Shown in pieces: positions 6,052 through 7,615 of a stretch of 7,615 nucleotides of DNA (within the stretch, counting starts at the first letter, position 1; each line of letters begins with the position of its first letter). Below the pieces are notes generated by a model. The model saw nothing but the letters and a program-made list of their open reading frames with translations. It was not told where the DNA came from and ran no database searches. Made by a program: the position numbers and the translations under genes. The stretch spans positions 1 to 7,615 of the forward strand of contig DQBY01000036.1 in assembly GCA_003534085.1 (NCBI GenBank), in the 5' to 3' direction. The stretch is from Candidatus Moraniibacteriota bacterium (GTDB lineage: Bacteria; Patescibacteriota; Minisyncoccia; Moranbacterales; UBA2206).

Positions 6052-6375
6052 ATGGTTCCATTTCACTATTTTAAAAGAGATTTTACAGAGTTAGAATTTG
6101 AACCAGTAAGGAAGTCAATCACAACTCTATTTCTTGATTTATTGGATAAGCCTACGATTATTGTTTGCGATTTTAATTATAATGATTTACAAAAACTCAT
6201 ACCGGATGTTTTTGCTGAGAATTGCTATCAAGAACCTTTTCTGAAAATTGAAACCACTCCTGGGCGAGGACAGCAAGACCACATTCTTTGTTCGCACCAC
6301 TGGGACTTGATTAATTATTCAGTAGTTAAATTAAACTCCGACCATTATCAATGCATTGCGAATTTAAAGTTATAA
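6052..6375 (+). CDS. C-terminal fragment of an endonuclease/exonuclease/phosphatase (EEP) family protein
   Basis: 107 residues from ATG 6052. Visible EEP motifs: TIIVCDFNYND (D40, N42, matching the family GDFN), QQDHILCS (D76, matching the ID.IL strand) and the terminal LNSDHYQCIANLKL (D97-H98, the catalytic SDH). EEP proteins are about 230-280 residues, so the N-terminal half with the metal-binding Asn and Glu is absent. Family-like sequence continues upstream of the ATG in frame (NFVNGHMVPFH resembles the '..N.H..P' strand) to about 6028, where the palindrome ends; an in-frame TAA lies at 6013-6015. Truncation thus coincides with the putative cassette boundary. No Shine-Dalgarno is evident. 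It is probably a non-functional capture or decayed gene; a catalytically intact enzyme is excluded by the missing half. Confidence 0.6.
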   Translation: MVPFHYFKRDFTELEFEPVRKSITTLFLDLLDKPTIIVCDFNYNDLQKLIPDVFAENCYQEPFLKIETTPGRGQQDHILCSHHWDLINYSVVKLNSDHYQCIANLKL

Positions 6376-6609
6376 AATAATTGGCAGCAACAATAAGGAG
6401 TCTTTGTTTTTTAGAATTCGCCCCTAGCCCCTCTTCCCAAAAACAAAGCCGAAATTCAATTAATTCATTACAAAAATACTATTCCACTGTTGAGGAATGA
6501 AAAGAAAAAGCAAGCATCGCACAACAATGCATATCTGGCTCGGACATTTCCGAAAGTCCTCGACCCAAATTTTGGCCTTTTTCTCCGGAAATGGTAGCAT
6601 AAGGAGGCT
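6376..6609. other. Intergenic stretch with hairpin and left half of palindrome 2
   Basis: It holds an inverted repeat CTTTGTTTTT (6402-6411) / AAAAACAAAG (6439-6448) with a 27-nt loop and no U-tract, then GCACAAC (6519-6525), which is close to the reverse complement of GTTGTAGC at 6017 (one base missing), as expected for the 5' box of this cassette's own attC. The left arm of palindrome 2 and the promoter of the next gene follow. Confidence 0.5.
6572..6600 (+). promoter_or_regulatory. Predicted promoter of the 144-aa gene
   Basis: TTGGCC (6572-6577), 17 bases, then TAGCAT (6595-6600) with an extended TGG before it. AAGGAGG (6601-6607) follows immediately and the ATG is two bases later. If transcription started the usual 6-8 bases after the -10, the mRNA would begin at or next to the ATG, leaving the Shine-Dalgarno outside. 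Either the message is leaderless or transcription comes from upstream. Confidence 0.4.
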
Positions 6610-7044
6610 ATGAAAGTCTACAAAACAAAAACCAAAAAGTATTCAGGGTCTGATTTCCAGGAAGTCCATCAAAAAGCTTTCGGCCTCTATTCTCAGATCA
6701 AAAAGAAATCAAAACGCCGCGCCTATTTGCGTTCAGCCTATTTTAGCAAAGAGAAGGTGTTTATTGATTTGTTCTGGCATCATCTGTTTGAAAAAGAAAA
6801 CTGGCGCGACCGCGTGCGGCGCATGAAATATCTTGGTTGTGCCGTTGAATTGATTAAAAATTCGCACTTCGAACCGAAATCCAAAGAAAATCCCAACAGG
6901 TCGTCTGAAATTTTGCATAGATTTTACGGCACAACCGCTGAACATGAATTGTTTTGCGTGCAAATTAAGGAAGATAAAAAGAAAGGGCAAAAGTTTTTGA
7001 TTTCTGTTTTTCCAACGGATGGTCCGGGAGATATAAATAAATAA
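6610..7044 (+). CDS. 144-aa conserved-looking protein, function unknown (cassette gene in palindrome loop)
   Basis: ATG at 6610 follows AAGGAGG by two bases; TAA is at 7042-7044. The N-terminus is very basic (MKVYKTKTKKYSGSDF, QIKKKSKRRAYLRSAYF), the middle is 'IDLFWHHLFEKENWRDRVRRMKYLGCAVELIKNS', and the C-terminus is 'RSSEILHRFYGTTAEHELFCVQIKEDKKKGQKFLISVFP'. I believe I have seen this type of protein often in Patescibacteria genomes, but I cannot name a family. The C-terminal run (H-R-F-x-G, a beta strand F.VQIKE, lysine-rich turn, FLISVFP) is reminiscent of small alpha/beta ribonuclease toxins of the BECR/RelE type; this is resemblance only. No transmembrane or signal sequence. It sits within inverted arms and converges on rtcB. 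Composition is like the neighbours and the frame is intact. Confidence 0.8.
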   Translation: MKVYKTKTKKYSGSDFQEVHQKAFGLYSQIKKKSKRRAYLRSAYFSKEKVFIDLFWHHLFEKENWRDRVRRMKYLGCAVELIKNSHFEPKSKENPNRSSEILHRFYGTTAEHELFCVQIKEDKKKGQKFLISVFPTDGPGDINK

Positions 7045-7203
7045 AAAAAGACCCTCCGCTAAGTGTGGTGTATAAACCACGGCCGAAAGCCTTTTTCTAT
7101 ATATAATACTACCAGATCCTGAAAATATGTCAATAGCGATAAATTTGGCGGAAAAAGGCCAAAACTTCGCATGTGCCGATATGGAGCGCAAAAACATTCC
7201 GAA
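7045..7203. other. Convergent intergenic region with small hairpins
   Basis: After the stop come A7 (7044-7049 region), a hairpin GTGGT (7065-7069) / ACCAC (7076-7080), then GGC-CGAAA-GCC (7081-7091) followed by T5 (7092-7096). Short stems plus U-tracts on both strands suggest weak terminators for the 144-aa gene and for rtcB. From 7151 the right arm of palindrome 2 follows, ending about 20 bases before the rtcB stop. Confidence 0.4.
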
Positions 7204-7615
7204 TTAATACATCAGCACCGCTACCGGTTCCATCTTCGCCACGACTTTTACAATTTTGTTTTCTTCCATCCCATTGATCACTTCCTCCACATCTTTATAG
7301 TATCCGCGGTCCTGCATGACCACTCCTTTTGATTTAGCGTTGAAAAGCTTCACGTTGCTGGATTCCATCTTTTTCATCAGGGCATCTTTGTCATGAACCG
7401 CGTCAGTCTGAGGATCCTTTCTTCTTCCGGTTCCGTGGCTGGCAGAAAAAAATGTCGAATCGTTCTCATCCGTTCCGGCGCAGATATACGCCGGGGTGCT
7501 CATCGATGACGGGATGAAAACCGGCTCGCCGGTCTGTGAGAAAAGCGGATGAATCATTCTGGCCGGTCCGTTGGCGCGGACTGTTCCGTTCCGATGCACC
7601 CAAACATCTTTGCCG
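7204..7615 (-). CDS. rtcB: RNA-splicing ligase RtcB, C-terminal part (5' end outside window)
   Basis: The frame runs to the right edge without a stop (GKDVWVHRNGTVRA...), so the GTG at 7599 is internal and about 137 C-terminal residues are visible. RtcB motifs: VHRNGTVRA (family HRKGATRA), EPVFIPSSMSTPAYICAGT (family PV.IPGSM....Y...G) and SASHGTGR (family CHGAGR, whose histidine is the residue guanylylated in characterised RtcB enzymes). The tail 'YYKDVEEVINGMEENKIVKVVAKMEPVAVLMY' matches the usual 'YKDVD.VV......I...V..L.P..v.KG' end. RtcB joins RNA 2',3'-cyclic phosphate or 3'-phosphate ends to 5'-hydroxyl ends with GTP and Mn2+, in RNA repair or tRNA splicing. Substitutions (HRNGT for HRKGA, SSMST for GSMGT) mark it as a divergent RtcB subgroup. 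Confidence 0.88.
   Translation of the reverse strand, partial: GKDVWVHRNGTVRANGPARMIHPLFSQTGEPVFIPSSMSTPAYICAGTDENDSTFFSASHGTGRRKDPQTDAVHDKDALMKKMESSNVKLFNAKSKGVVMQDRGYYKDVEEVINGMEENKIVKVVAKMEPVAVLMY

Larger units (their letters stand above)
4584..7185. mobile_element. Putative integron-like cassette array (recombinase, attI-like site, small genes with palindromes)
   Basis: A tyrosine recombinase on the minus strand is followed, in the opposite direction, by three short unrelated ORFs (5636-5785, 6052-6375, 6610-7044), all on the + strand. Large inverted repeats sit before, between and after them. Two sites share TTCGCATA followed 7-8 bases later by GTT (5533-5550 and 6001-6019), resembling recombination half-sites. 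The stretch from the first GTT (5548) to the second (6017) would be one cassette. The cassette genes look unrelated to the glycan locus and to one another, including a gene fragment, as expected for captured DNA. The last palindrome lacks a recognisable terminal GTT, so the array end is degenerate. Alternative: a cluster of inverted-repeat mini-elements beside an unrelated Xer gene. Confidence 0.45.
6519..7185. repeat. Palindrome 2: attC-like arms enclosing the 144-aa gene
   Basis: TTTTGGCCTTTTTC (6570-6583) and GAAAAAGGCCAAAA (7151-7164) form a perfect 14-bp inverted repeat on either side of the gene. Outside it, matched blocks continue with small gaps: CGAA 6551 / TTCG 7166, ACAT 6544 / ATGT 7171, GGC 6537 / GCC 7175, CATATC 6530 / GATATG 7178. 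The right arm (GGCCAAAACTTCGCAT) is a direct near-copy of the palindrome 1 right arm (GGGCAAAAACTTCGCAT). After 7184 no GTT box is found, so the outer end is decayed or different. Confidence 0.65.

Noticed and set aside
6402..6448. CTTTGTTTTT / AAAAACAAAG inverted repeat as a terminator of the EEP fragment.
   Set aside because: Loop of 27 nt, AT-only stem and no following U-tract on either strand.
6497..6613. A 38-codon basic ORF (MKRKSKHRTT...) overlapping the start of the 144-aa gene as ATGA.
   Set aside because: The GAGGA before it abuts the ATG, it runs through the palindrome arm and promoter of the next gene, and the product has no recognisable features.
6733..7197. A long minus-strand ORF of 154 codons opposite the 144-aa gene.
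   Set aside because: It is antisense to a better-supported gene with a ribosome site and has no recognisable domain, start signal or sensible composition.

Overview
The window looks like a chromosomal piece from a Candidate Phyla Radiation (Patescibacteria) bacterium, probably of Parcubacteria type. This is inferred from gene style (a small envelope-glycan locus, a short XerA-like tyrosine recombinase, a 144-aa protein of a type I associate with these genomes) and from moderate, AT-leaning composition. No marker gene fixes the taxonomy.

Left part (1-4580) is an envelope/glycan locus. The 3' part of a membrane protein resembling a GT-C glycosyltransferase (1-833, +) ends at a bidirectional hairpin terminator. 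Facing it, on the minus strand, is a series read right to left: tyrosine recombinase (5450-4584), thymidylate-kinase-like P-loop kinase (4580-3951), Wzx/MATE-type flippase (3913-2417) and a secreted beta-helix protein with a coiled-coil tail (2280-886). A palindromic MITE-like unit (2297-2402) sits between the last two.

Middle part (4584-7185) is the unusual region. The recombinase gene points left. To its right, on the opposite strand, are three short unrelated genes: a 49-aa membrane protein, a C-terminal fragment of an EEP-family phosphodiesterase, and a 144-aa protein. They are separated by long inverted repeats. The layout is that of an integron: integrase, attI-like site, then cassettes read away from the integrase. 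The first cassette starts with GTTATCGG, and the 5' box of the palindrome behind its gene is the exact reverse complement, CCGATAAC, as expected for the R'/R'' boxes of a circularised cassette. Three pairs of repeat arms keep complementarity although their sequences differ. The third gene lies inside the loop of its palindrome; the earlier palindrome has a similar promoter-like leader but no gene. The integron reading is an inference. A family of inverted-repeat-bounded mini-elements is the main alternative.

The recombinase itself carries a 48-bp, GC-rich, palindromic in-frame insertion (16 residues) in its catalytic domain, resembling in style the palindromic elements known inside Rickettsia genes.

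Right end (7204-7615, -) is the 3' part of rtcB, the RNA ligase, convergent with the last cassette gene.
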